Part shown: positions 8,964-16,947 of the stretch, one piece after another
Layout of the letters: each line of letters opens with the position of its first letter
Position numbering within the stretch: position 1 is the first letter of the stretch
NCBI GenBank assembly: GCA_030017685.1
Contig: JASEHH010000016.1
Span: forward strand, 1-47,528
Length of the DNA: 47,528 bases
Origin: Thermodesulfobacteriota bacterium
GTDB taxonomy: Bacteria > Desulfobacterota > BSN033 > UBA1163
Reading direction: 5' to 3'
Position numbers and translations under genes: made by a program
Notes under the pieces: model-generated
What the model was told of the DNA's origin: nothing
Seen by the model: only the letters and a program-made list of their open reading frames with translations
Database searches by the model: none

Positions 8964-9785
8964 ATGAACGTCTATTTCTTTAACATTAGCTCTCTTTTCT
9001 ACTTATTAGGAACGCTGGCTTACCTGTCTTATATCATCTCCCTTAAAGACCTTCTTTCCAGGGTGGCAGCCATTATCGTCTCCATTGGGTTTGCCTCACA
9101 CAGCCTCGCCATCCTGACAAGGTATGCGGAGGCCGGCTACACGCCCGTGACCAATCTCCATGAATCCCTCTCCTTCTTTGCGTGGATGATCATCGGCATT
9201 CTCCTGATTGCGAATTTGAGATATAAGATCAAAGTCCTCGGGGCCTTTCTCACTGCCATCGCCCTCATTCTCATGCTCTTTGCTTTTGCCCTTCCCAAAG
9301 AGATCCTGCCCCTTGCGCCTGTGCTAAGAAGCTTCTGGCATCCTTTTCATGTCACCTTCGCCTTTTTAGGCAACGCCATCTTCACTCTGGCCTTCTGTAG
9401 CGGAGTGATGTATCTCATCCAGGAACATCAACTCAAATCGAAGAAGATGGGAGTTGTTGCCAAGAGGCTTCCTTCTCTCAAGGTTCTGGACGACCTCAAC
9501 TACCGGGCCTTGACCTTTGGATTTCCATTGCTGACCCTTGGGATCATCACCGGAGCCGTCTGGGCGGAATATGCCTGGGGACGATACTGGGGATGGGATC
9601 CTAAAGAGACATGGTCCCTGATTACCTGGTTCCTCTATGCCGCCATGCTGCACCAGCGTCTCACCGTGGGATGGAGGGGGCGGAAAGCCGCCATCATGGC
9701 GATTGTCGGATTTATGTCTGTGCTCTTCACTTTTTTGGGTGTCAATCTGCTTCTCCCTGGACTTCATGCCTATTCGAATTGGTAA
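8964..9785 (+). CDS. ccsA: Cytochrome c assembly protein CcsA/CcsB-type (HemX-like)
   Basis: A 273-residue membrane protein with about eight hydrophobic segments and the tryptophan-rich haem-handling loop WGRYWGWDPKETWSLITW (about 212-229), diagnostic of the CcsA/CcmC/CcmF superfamily. Conserved histidines occur in transmembrane segments (FASHS, SFWHPFHV, LHQRL). It is predicted to deliver haem for c-type cytochrome maturation (system II) or to stabilise HemA as HemX does. Being followed by hemA is a common arrangement in related bacteria. RBS TGAGG upstream of ATG 8964. Confidence 0.9.
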   Translation: MNVYFFNISSLFYLLGTLAYLSYIISLKDLLSRVAAIIVSIGFASHSLAILTRYAEAGYTPVTNLHESLSFFAWMIIGILLIANLRYKIKVLGAFLTAIALILMLFAFALPKEILPLAPVLRSFWHPFHVTFAFLGNAIFTLAFCSGVMYLIQEHQLKSKKMGVVAKRLPSLKVLDDLNYRALTFGFPLLTLGIITGAVWAEYAWGRYWGWDPKETWSLITWFLYAAMLHQRLTVGWRGRKAAIMAIVGFMSVLFTFLGVNLLLPGLHAYSNW

Positions 9786-9837
9786 TCCTTAAACCGGAGG
9801 GCAAGGGCAAGGTTGAGCCTAATGATGAAATATAACT

Positions 9838-10007
9838 TTCTTGAACCTAAATTGAGCGATTCTTTTGAAAGGAACCTGTAGCCGCTCCGTTTGAGACGGA
9901 GCGGTTTCCTCTCACCCTTTGGGTGAGAAATCGTTTCCGATAAAACCACGCAACCTAAAGGTTGCGGCTACATTTAGGATAATAAATCGCTCGATTTAGG
10001 TTGAAGA
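9838..10007. repeat. Multi-hairpin MITE-like element
   Basis: Imperfect terminal inverted repeats (TTCTTGAACCTAAATTGAGCG from 9838; its complement ends near 10007) enclose three hairpins: CCGCTCCG/CGGAGCGG, CTCACCC/GGGTGAG and GCAACC/GGTTGC, with an outer GTAGCCGC/GCGGCTAC pairing. It has no coding capacity. The gap from 9786 to 10158 contains this element, the tandem repeat below and no gene. Confidence 0.65.
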
Positions 10008-10078
10008 AATGCGGTAGGGGAAATAGCTATGGATTGGGCGGTAAAAGCCTTAAGTGGGTTTGACATTTTAATTTTTTC

Positions 10079-10155
10079 TCAACCTGAACCTTAACCTCAA
10101 CCTTAACTTAAATGTTTTTGCTTAACCTTAACCTGAACCTTAACCTCAACCTTTT
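10079..10155 (+). repeat. Tandem AACCTT/AACCTC/AACCTG hexamers
   Basis: About ten near-hexameric units of the form AACCT(T/G/C) run right up to the hemA start codon, broken once by AAATGTTTTTGCTT. The last unit ends 3-4 bases before the ATG, leaving hemA with no Shine-Dalgarno sequence. Confidence 0.75.
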
Positions 10156-10158
10156 TTT

Positions 10159-11454
10159 ATGCAACTCATTATCCTCGGATTGAATCATAAAACAGCGCCC
10201 ATCGAGATTCGAGAAAGACTGGCCTTCCAGGAATCGGAGATGGAGAAAGCGCTCTCCCAGACCCACTCCCTCCCTTCATTCAAGGAAAATATGATCCTAT
10301 CCACCTGCAACAGGGTTGAAATCTATGCCATCTCCCACGAACCCGAGAAAGCGATTCGGGAACTGAAAAACTTTCTTTCCCGATATCACGAACTTCCCTT
10401 GAAAGAATTTGAGAAGAGTCTCTATCTCCTCATCGGAGAAGAAGCGGTGAGACACATCTTCCAGGTGGCCTCCAGTCTCGATTCAATGGTGGTGGGCGAG
10501 CCGCAGATTCTGGGTCAAATCAAGTCCGCCTACGCGATGGCGACAGAATCGAAAACCTCCGGCATCATCCTCCATCGGCTTCTTCACAGGGCTTTCCACG
10601 TGGCAAAGAGAGTGAGGACCGAGACCCGGATTGGCGATAGCGCCGTCTCGGTCAGTTCCGTCGCGGTTGAGCTGGCGGAAAGAATCTTCGGAAGCCTGGA
10701 TCAACGAGTTGTTCTCCTGATTGGCGCGGGGGAGATGTGTGAATTGGCCGCACGGCATCTCGTCGCAGGCGGCGTGGAGAAAATCCTGGTGACAAACCGC
10801 ACTTACGATCGAGCGGTCACACTCGCTCAGGAAATCAAGGGGGAGATCATCCGTTTCGAAGAAATGGCGCTGGGATTGAAAAGAGCGGACATTGTCATCA
10901 GCGCAACCGATTCGTCACAACACCTCATCAGGCATGACCCGATCGCAAAGGTGATGAAGGAGCGGAAACAAAAACCCATCTTCTTTATCGATATTGCCGA
11001 CCCTCGTGACGTGGAGCCCAGTGTCGGCGACATTGAGAATGTCTATCTCTACAACATCGATGACCTCCAAAAAGTCGCCAATGAAAATATGAAGGATCGT
11101 GAAAAAGAAGCCCGCAAGGCAGAGGTGATCGTCCAGGAAGAAGTTAGCAAGTTCGTCCACTGGTACCAATCTCTGGAGATCACTCCCACCATCATTGCCT
11201 TAAAGAAAAAATTTGAGGAGATTCGAAAAAGAGAGCTGGAAAAAATGCTTTCCCTTCATCCCCATCTTTCCGAAAAGGAGCGACAATCCCTGGAGGCTTT
11301 GACCTCGGCCATTGTCAATAAGATCCTCCATGATCCCTTGACCCGGCTCAAGCAGAAAGATGAGGAGGCGATGTCAGACTTCTATCTCGATGCCCTCAGA
11401 ACTCTCTTTCAACTTCCGGACCTGACCGCGGAAGAACGAATGGAGGAGGATTAA
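10159..11454 (+). CDS. hemA: Glutamyl-tRNA reductase
   Basis: First committed enzyme of C5-pathway tetrapyrrole synthesis: reduces glutamyl-tRNA(Glu) to glutamate-1-semialdehyde with NADPH. 431 residues, full length. N-terminal catalytic domain with nucleophile Cys50 (LSTCNRVEIY), a GEPQILGQIK motif, a Rossmann NADPH domain (VLLIGAGEM) and a C-terminal helical dimerisation domain. The ATG at 10159 directly follows AACCTT-type repeats and a T run, so translation initiation is unusual. The gene ends one base before galT and forms an operon with galT, hemC and probably hemD. Confidence 0.97.
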   Translation: MQLIILGLNHKTAPIEIRERLAFQESEMEKALSQTHSLPSFKENMILSTCNRVEIYAISHEPEKAIRELKNFLSRYHELPLKEFEKSLYLLIGEEAVRHIFQVASSLDSMVVGEPQILGQIKSAYAMATESKTSGIILHRLLHRAFHVAKRVRTETRIGDSAVSVSSVAVELAERIFGSLDQRVVLLIGAGEMCELAARHLVAGGVEKILVTNRTYDRAVTLAQEIKGEIIRFEEMALGLKRADIVISATDSSQHLIRHDPIAKVMKERKQKPIFFIDIADPRDVEPSVGDIENVYLYNIDDLQKVANENMKDREKEARKAEVIVQEEVSKFVHWYQSLEITPTIIALKKKFEEIRKRELEKMLSLHPHLSEKERQSLEALTSAIVNKILHDPLTRLKQKDEEAMSDFYLDALRTLFQLPDLTAEERMEED

Positions 11455-11455
11455 G

Positions 11456-12454
11456 ATGCCGGAATTCAGACAGAACATGGTTTCAAAGGAATGGGTCATT
11501 ATTGCCACCGAGAGGGCGAAAAGGCCTGACCAGTTCCTCCAGAAAAAAGAGGAAAAAAAATCCATTCCTCTTCACAGGGAGGATTGCCCCTTCTGCCCGG
11601 GTAACGAGTCAAAGACCCCCGCTTCCCTCTTCTCTATCGAGAAAAATGGGGCATGGACGCTCCGTGTCGTCCCGAACAAATTCGCCGCCCTTCAGAGCCA
11701 TCTCACCACAGAGCGAAAACATGAGGGTCGATTCCTTAAAGCGGATGGGTTTGGAATCGCGGAGGTGGTCATTGAGACGCCCTACCATAACCGGACGATC
11801 GCCACCATGGATCCGGAGGAGGTAAAAAATACGGTGATGGCTTACAAAGAACGATACATCGCCCTTTCAAAGATCGGGCAAATCGATCTCATCACCATCT
11901 TCCGAAACTACGGAGAGAGGGCCGGAACTTCTCTTGAGCATCCCCATTCCCAGATCATCGCCACGCCCATCGTCCCTCCCCATGTGAGAAATCCGCTCTA
12001 TCAATCTCAGCTCGCCTGCGATACCTTCGGAGATTGCATCTACTGCGGAATGATGGAGGAGGAACGGCGCCAACAGGCGAGGGTGGTGGAGGAGACCAGA
12101 TATTTTCTCGTCCTCTGTCCCTTTGCCTCACGCTCTCCCTTTGAAACTCGAATCTATCCGAAGATTCACCATTCTTCCTTCACTTCGATATCGGATGAGG
12201 AGTTGATGGAGTTTGCCTCCGTGCTTCAGGATACGCTCAAGAGGCTCTGTGTCGGATTGAACGATCCTGACTACAACTATATTATCCGCTCCGCACCCGT
12301 TGAGGATAGCGATGTCAAATACCACCACTGGTATGCTGTCATCGTTCCCAAACTGACCACACCTGCCGGATTCGAGATCGGGACAGGGATCTACATCAAT
12401 GCCACCCTGCCGGAACAGTGCGCAGAATTCCTGAGAGGGGTCGCGATCCAATGA
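11456..12454 (+). CDS. galT: Galactose-1-phosphate uridylyltransferase (GalT-like)
   Basis: 332-residue HIT-superfamily nucleotidyl transferase. The zinc-binding CPFC (44-47) and the catalytic HPH triad (162-164, nucleophile expected at His164) in SLEHPHSQIIATP are clear; PYHNR holds a further conserved histidine. It exchanges UMP between UDP-glucose and galactose-1-phosphate, although homologues in organisms without a Leloir pathway may act on other sugar phosphates or ADP-sugars. It is wedged between hemA (1 base upstream) and hemC (ATGA overlap), so it is translationally coupled to haem enzymes. No other Leloir gene is in the window. Confidence 0.92.
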   Translation: MPEFRQNMVSKEWVIIATERAKRPDQFLQKKEEKKSIPLHREDCPFCPGNESKTPASLFSIEKNGAWTLRVVPNKFAALQSHLTTERKHEGRFLKADGFGIAEVVIETPYHNRTIATMDPEEVKNTVMAYKERYIALSKIGQIDLITIFRNYGERAGTSLEHPHSQIIATPIVPPHVRNPLYQSQLACDTFGDCIYCGMMEEERRQQARVVEETRYFLVLCPFASRSPFETRIYPKIHHSSFTSISDEELMEFASVLQDTLKRLCVGLNDPDYNYIIRSAPVEDSDVKYHHWYAVIVPKLTTPAGFEIGTGIYINATLPEQCAEFLRGVAIQ

Positions 12455-13395
12455 CCCTGCGCGAACTGAGAATCGGAACCCGGGGAAGCCAGCTCGCCCT
12501 CTTTCAGGCCAACTGGGTAAAGGAGAGATTAGAACAGGCCCACTCCCGCCTCATAGTGACTCTGGTCAAAATTAAAACGACAGGCGATAAGATTCAGGAT
12601 GCTCCGCTCGCAAAGATCGGAGGAAAGGGTCTCTTTGTCAAGGAGATCGAAGAAGCCCTTCTTGCGAAGAGAATAGATCTCGCCGTCCACAGCATCAAGG
12701 ACGTCCCCACGGAATTTCCAGAAGGCCTCCACCTCTCAGCCATCACAAAGAGGGAAGACCCCCGCGATGCCTTCATCTCCAGAGAAGGAATCCCTTTAAA
12801 AGACCTGCTTCAGGGAGCAAAGATCGGGACGAGCAGTCTGAGGCGCCAGGCCCAACTGCTCCATTTCAGAGGCGATCTGCAATTGATCCCTCTCAGGGGA
12901 AATCTGGACACACGTTTGAAGAAGTTAAAGACATTGGGCCTCGATGGCATTGTCCTTGCTTGTGCCGGGCTGAAAAGACTCGGTCTTGATGAGAACATTA
13001 CGGAGATCCTTTCCACCGACATCTCCCTCCCTGCCATCGGACAGGGAGCATTGGGAATTGAGACGAGGGTGGGTGATGAGGAGGTGGAGGAAAAGATCGG
13101 ATTCTTGAATGACCCGGATTCATCCGTTGCCATTACCGCGGAGAGGGCTTTCCTCAAAAAATTGGAAGGAGGCTGTCAGGTTCCCATTGCTGCTTTTGGC
13201 CGGATCGTTGGTTCGAACTTTCATATCGATGGCCTCGTCGGGACAATCGATGGAAAATGTCTTATCAGACATCATATGGAGGGTCCAATAGAAAAAGCAG
13301 AGCCTCTTGGAGTTGAGCTGGCAGAAATTCTTTTGAACAAAGGAGCGGGGGAAATTCTGGAGGAGGTTTACCGGAAATCTAGCGCTACCAAGTAA
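12451..13395 (+). CDS. hemC: Hydroxymethylbilane synthase (porphobilinogen deaminase)
   Basis: Polymerises four porphobilinogens into hydroxymethylbilane. 314 residues; the landmarks fall at E. coli-like positions: catalytic Asp84 (HSIKDVP), dipyrromethane-attaching Cys242 (EGGCQVP), plus GTSSLRRQAQL and LPAIGQGALGIE. The start ATG 12451 overlaps the galT stop as ATGA; an in-frame ATG 33 bases earlier lies inside galT and is less likely. Third gene of the hemA-galT-hemC-hemD cluster. Confidence 0.97.
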   Translation: MTLRELRIGTRGSQLALFQANWVKERLEQAHSRLIVTLVKIKTTGDKIQDAPLAKIGGKGLFVKEIEEALLAKRIDLAVHSIKDVPTEFPEGLHLSAITKREDPRDAFISREGIPLKDLLQGAKIGTSSLRRQAQLLHFRGDLQLIPLRGNLDTRLKKLKTLGLDGIVLACAGLKRLGLDENITEILSTDISLPAIGQGALGIETRVGDEEVEEKIGFLNDPDSSVAITAERAFLKKLEGGCQVPIAAFGRIVGSNFHIDGLVGTIDGKCLIRHHMEGPIEKAEPLGVELAEILLNKGAGEILEEVYRKSSATK

Positions 13396-13572
13396 AATAC
13401 CCAATACCCAAATTCCAATAATCAAATAATAACCAATATCCAATATTCTAAAAATCTAAGGACTTGTTTGGTGTTTGGTTATTGTTGATTGGAATTTATT
13501 TGATGTTTGGTTATTGGTGATTGGAGATTTAGACTAAAAATATTTCCAGTTTGCATTGGTACGGAGGTTGTT

Positions 13573-14382
13573 TTGACTAAAATGCCTCTTAGCGACAAAA
13601 AGATCCTGATCACCCGTGCCAGAGAGCAGTCGAGAGAATTTACTACCCGACTCAAGAAACTCGGAGCGGGTGTCATCGAATTCCCCACCATTGAGATCAC
13701 CCCTCCCCTGAGCTGGAGGAACGTTGACCGCGCCATCGACCAACTCAAATCCTACGATTGGATCATCTTCACCAGTGCGAATGGAGTCAACTTCTTCTAT
13801 CAGAGATTGAAAGAAAGGGATAAGAATCGACGCTCCCTCTCAGGCTCAAAGATTTGTGCGATCGGGCCTGCCACGGCAGAACAGTTAAAAAAGAAAGGCG
13901 CCCGGGTCGACTATATCCCGAAAGAATTTGTCGCCGAATCGATTCTCAGGGGATTTAGGAGGATGGACATCGAGGGAACGCAAATCCTTCTGGCCAGGGC
14001 GAAAAAAGCGAGAGATGTTCTGCCAGAAGGTCTGAGAAGGATGGGGGCAGGGGTCGATGTCGTTGAAGTCTACCGGACGGTCAAACCAAAAGGAGGGGCA
14101 ATGAGATTGAAGCGACTTCTGGAGAAAAAGGAAGTCGATGTCATCACTTTCACCTCCTCTTCAACGGTCCGCCATTTCATCGATCTCCTGAAAAAGGAAG
14201 CTTGGAAAAACCTTTTAAAAGGGGCAGCCATTGCCTGCATCGGGCCGATCACTGCCCGAACCGTAAGGGAAGCTGGCTTGAAGGTTCATATCCAACCCAA
14301 GGAATATACCATTCATGGATTGACCCAAGCGATTGCCGAGTATCTTGCCCCTCACCCTTCCCAAAGGGGCTTAAAAATGTAG
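13573..14382 (+). CDS. hemD: Uroporphyrinogen-III synthase
   Basis: Cyclises and inverts ring D of hydroxymethylbilane. 269 residues with the two-domain HemD pattern: KKILITRAREQSREF at the N-terminus, WIIFTSANGVNFF, ICAIGPATAEQL, and in the second half VITFTSSSTVRHF and ACIGPITARTVREAGL. TTG at 13573 is the preferred start, because GGAGG ends 5 bases upstream; the ATG at 13582 is 14 bases from it. The C-terminal dozen residues and the stop codon are encoded by a palindromic repeat, so the tail is probably not conserved. A 177-base gap with AATAACCAA/TTGGTTATT inverted repeats separates it from hemC. Confidence 0.93.
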   Translation: MTKMPLSDKKILITRAREQSREFTTRLKKLGAGVIEFPTIEITPPLSWRNVDRAIDQLKSYDWIIFTSANGVNFFYQRLKERDKNRRSLSGSKICAIGPATAEQLKKKGARVDYIPKEFVAESILRGFRRMDIEGTQILLARAKKARDVLPEGLRRMGAGVDVVEVYRTVKPKGGAMRLKRLLEKKEVDVITFTSSSTVRHFIDLLKKEAWKNLLKGAAIACIGPITARTVREAGLKVHIQPKEYTIHGLTQAIAEYLAPHPSQRGLKM

Positions 14383-14437
14383 CAGCGGCATTCACTGCCG
14401 CTGTTTTTAATTCGCCCCCAGTAAATGGGGGGCTACA
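14378..14437. repeat. Three-way-junction palindromic repeat
   Basis: Outer stem TGTAGC/GCTACA (14378-14383, 14432-14437) encloses two hairpins, AGCGGCattcactGCCGCT and GCCCCCagtaaaTGGGGGGC. It overlaps the hemD stop codon and has the same GTAGC...GCTAC plan as the element at 9838-10007. It could act as a 3' RNA structure of hemD. Confidence 0.65.
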
Positions 14438-14467
14438 GTTTTTGATAAAATTTCTAACGGGGTCCCA

Positions 14468-15097
14468 TTGATTCAAACTTCGATTGAGATCATTCTTTTT
14501 GATTTAGGCAATGTCATCCTGCCATTTAATCACTACCAGATTGCCGAAAAACTCTCCCGATTTACTAAAAATGCAGATTTTCAGGACCCTGAGATGATAT
14601 TCTCCTATCTTTTTAACTTTGAAAACGGGGCGATCAATGGTTACGAAGTCGGAAAGGTCTCTTCTCTCGATTTTTTCCAGTCTCTAAAAGAGCATCTTCA
14701 GCTCACCCTCTCCTTCGAGGAATTCATCCCCATCTGGGACGATATCTTCTGGGAAAACCTGGAAGTCTCCAGAATCATCCGTTCATTGAAAGGAAAGAAG
14801 AGGCTCGGCCTTCTTTCCAACACCAATCCCCTTCATTTTGACTACATCCTCTTAAAATTTCCTGTCGTTCAGATCTTTGACAAATGGATTCTATCTCACG
14901 AGGTGGGATTCAAGAAACCGGCTTTAGAAATCTTTCAAAGCGCCATCGAGTGGGCTTCAGTCGAACCGGAAAAGATCCTCTTCATCGACGACATGAAAAC
15001 TCATATAGAGGTCGCCACTTCATTAGGAATGCGGGGTATCCATTTTATTTCCTGCCAGGACCTAAAAGATAATCTGATAAAATTTCTGACATGGTAA
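14468..15097 (+). CDS. HAD-family hydrolase (HAD-IA, YihX-like)
   Basis: 209 residues of the haloacid dehalogenase superfamily. Motif I FDLGNVI carries the nucleophile Asp (DxGN form typical of the YihX/epoxide-hydrolase-N subgroup), motif II is LLSNTN, motif III is in the GFKKP segment and motif IV is ILFIDDM. An alpha-helical cap follows motif I. Likely a small phosphatase; the substrate is unknown. It starts at TTG 14468, the only suitable start before motif I, with a weak upstream GGGG. Confidence 0.85.
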   Translation: MIQTSIEIILFDLGNVILPFNHYQIAEKLSRFTKNADFQDPEMIFSYLFNFENGAINGYEVGKVSSLDFFQSLKEHLQLTLSFEEFIPIWDDIFWENLEVSRIIRSLKGKKRLGLLSNTNPLHFDYILLKFPVVQIFDKWILSHEVGFKKPALEIFQSAIEWASVEPEKILFIDDMKTHIEVATSLGMRGIHFISCQDLKDNLIKFLTW

Positions 15098-15133
15098 CGC
15101 CTTCGATAACCTCCATCCAATAATAAAAAAGTT

Positions 15134-15162
15134 TTGATTTTTTATTGAAATTCTGATATTAA
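15134..15162 (+). promoter_or_regulatory. Sigma-70 promoter
   Basis: TTGATT (15134-15139), 17-base spacer, TATTAA (15157-15162), 24 bases before the start codon of the coiled-coil gene, in an AT-rich stretch. Confidence 0.5.
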
Positions 15163-15185
15163 AATTTTAGACAACGAGGTATTTA

Positions 15186-15491
15186 ATGATGTCTCAAAGA
15201 AACGAAGAAAAATTTACAACCAAGAAAGACCTTGTAGAGTTAGAAGAAAGGATTGTCCATGAATTCAAAATCGTATCTGAAGAACTGATGCAGAAAATTG
15301 AACTGGTAGCCGAAGGGGTGAGCAATGTTCATGAAAAGATGGGGCGAGTGGAAAAGGGATTAACTGAAAAAATAGATTCTGTCGGAGCTGACCTTTCGGC
15401 TGTCATACGAGTTTCCTATCTTGACCTCAACAAACGTGTGGATGATCTCGACCGTCGGGTAAAAGAGTTAGAGAAAATCATAACTCATTAA
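15186..15491 (+). CDS. Small coiled-coil protein, function unknown
   Basis: 101 residues, highly charged, with heptad-like spacing of hydrophobic residues over most of its length (LVELEERIVHEFKIVSEEL, then RVDDLDRRVKELEKII). No signal peptide, membrane segment or catalytic motif. Proteins of this form are common near phage- or mobility-related loci, but nothing around it supports that here. It has its own promoter-like sequence and a GAGG ribosome-binding site. Confidence 0.7.
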   Translation: MMSQRNEEKFTTKKDLVELEERIVHEFKIVSEELMQKIELVAEGVSNVHEKMGRVEKGLTEKIDSVGADLSAVIRVSYLDLNKRVDDLDRRVKELEKIITH

Positions 15492-15583
15492 ACAACTCTT
15501 GTTAAAAAGAACCCTGCCATCGTTACTCCATCACTTCCATCTTTTGAAAAACTCTGGAATGGAATGAGACCTGAAGAGATAAA

Positions 15584-16552
15584 ATGAAACGAATTGCTGT
15601 ATTAACGAGTGGAGGGGACGCCCCGGGAATGAATGCGGCGATCCGGTCTGTGGTCCGAACCGGAATAGAGAAGGGCTGGGAGGTCTACGGCATTTATCGG
15701 GGCTATGCGGGATTGCTCACCGGCAGTGCGGTGAGCCTGGGACTCAGGGATGTCAGCGGCATCATTCAGCTGGGGGGCACCCTTCTGGGAAGCTCCCGCT
15801 CCCCCGAATTTAGAACCGAGGAAGGATTACAAAAGGCCCTGAACTTTCTTAACCAGCAGGGCATCGAGGGGTTGGCGGTGATTGGAGGCAACGGATCCCA
15901 GGCAGGAGCCCATGCCCTTTCCTTAAAAGGTTTCCCGGTCGTGGGTGTGGCCTCCACCATTGACAACGACCTCTACGGATCGGAGACCACCCTCGGTGTG
16001 GACACGGCCCTCAATATTGCCCTCGAAGCCATTGACCGGTTGAAAGTGACCGCCTCCTCACACCAGCGGGCTATCCTCGTCGAGGTGATGGGCAGGGATT
16101 GCGGCTATTTAGCTCTGATGACGGGAATTGCCGGTGGAGCCGAAACCATCATCCTTCCGGAGGCAGAGACGAACCCGGAGGAGGTTGCAAAAGAACTCCG
16201 CGAAGCCTACCAGCGGGGCAAATCCCACGCCCTCGTCGTGGTAGCAGAGGGCGCCTATTACAACGCCCGGAGACTGGAGCAATACTTTCAGGAGCATCGG
16301 GAACTCGGTTTTGAGTTGCGGATCACCATCCTGGGTTACGTTCAGCGGGGAGGGACCCCGAGCGCTTTTGACCGTCTCCTCGGAACGCGTTTTGGATATG
16401 CAGCCACGGACTGCTTGGCCAGAGGTGAGCATGGCGTATTGATCGGCCTTCTTCAGGGAAAAATCGCTGTCACCCCTCTAAGCGAAGTCGTCTCGAAAAA
16501 GAAGCCGCTCGATCTCTCGCTCCGGAAGATGGCTCAAATTCTGGCGAAATAG
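15584..16552 (+). CDS. pfkA: 6-phosphofructokinase
   Basis: Phosphorylates fructose-6-phosphate in glycolysis. 322 residues, the size of bacterial PfkA. Motifs: TSGGDAPGMNAAIR at the N-terminus, LGSSRSPEF, catalytic TIDND with Asp127, MGRDCGYLA, LGYVQRGGTPSAFDR. In the phosphoryl-donor site Gly104 is kept, which points to ATP, but the preceding residue is Asn103 (GGNGS) where ATP-PFKs have a Mg-binding Asp (GGDGS), and position 124 is Ser rather than Gly (ATP type) or Lys (PPi type). Donor specificity is therefore not certain. Pyruvate kinase is in the same window at 42.8 kb. Confidence 0.95.
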   Translation: MKRIAVLTSGGDAPGMNAAIRSVVRTGIEKGWEVYGIYRGYAGLLTGSAVSLGLRDVSGIIQLGGTLLGSSRSPEFRTEEGLQKALNFLNQQGIEGLAVIGGNGSQAGAHALSLKGFPVVGVASTIDNDLYGSETTLGVDTALNIALEAIDRLKVTASSHQRAILVEVMGRDCGYLALMTGIAGGAETIILPEAETNPEEVAKELREAYQRGKSHALVVVAEGAYYNARRLEQYFQEHRELGFELRITILGYVQRGGTPSAFDRLLGTRFGYAATDCLARGEHGVLIGLLQGKIAVTPLSEVVSKKKPLDLSLRKMAQILAK

Positions 16553-16562
16553 GAGAAAAACG

Positions 16563-16858
16563 TCAACCTTTATGGCTTCCTTTGATCTGCACATATTGGG
16601 CGATGCCATTTCTTGTGATGAGCCCGATGATCTTATCTCTTTCTGTAATGACAATCCTTCCTTTATCCTCCTTGATCATCAATTCAAGGGCCTTCATCAC
16701 ATCGGCATCCGGAGAGACCTCCCATTTTTTGTCATGAGGCACAAAGACATTTGATACCCTCACCCTTCCCCAATCCTCTCTGGGAACCTCTTTAATTTCC
16801 TTCAGGGTGAGGATCCCGAGAAATTTGAGAACGGGAAACCCACCATATCCGAAACAAA
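16563..16858 (-). pseudogene. Remnant of a CBS-domain protein (site-2 protease-like C-terminus)
   Basis: The open frame reads from about 16858 down to a stop at 16563, with no start codon at the right place. It encodes the end of one CBS domain (GYGGFPVLKFLGILTLKEIKE) followed by a linker and a second CBS domain (ALELMIKEDKGRIVITERD, KIIGLITRNGI). The linker VPREDW joining two CBS motifs is typical of the C-terminus of M50-family membrane proteases. The sequence stops exactly where a palindrome begins at 16864, so the gene appears cut by an insertion or rearrangement. A GTG at 16763 could express the last 66 residues alone. Confidence 0.65.
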
Positions 16859-16863
16859 GGGGG

Positions 16864-16906
16864 AAAAGGGGACGGTTCTATTTAAAAAATAGAACCGTCC
16901 CCTTTT
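16864..16906. repeat. AAAAGGGGACGGTTCTATT palindrome, copy 1
   Basis: Perfect 19-bp inverted repeat with a short A-rich loop; both ends finish in AAAA/TTTT, so it can terminate transcription on either strand. Other copies are at 18144-18185 and 24647-24690. It resembles REP-type palindromes mobilised by RAYT transposases; no transposase gene is in the window. Confidence 0.8.
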
Positions 16907-16947
16907 AGATAAGTCTCTTAAGGGTTGTTCGGGAAACAATCCCTGTA

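Noticed and set aside
10079-10155. Telomere-like repeats as a replicon end
   Set aside because: They resemble AACCCT telomere units only superficially and lie inside a normal bacterial operon.
13396-13572. Possible CRISPR-like repeats between hemC and hemD
   Set aside because: AATAACCAA/TTGGTTATT units are irregular inverted repeats without uniform spacers.
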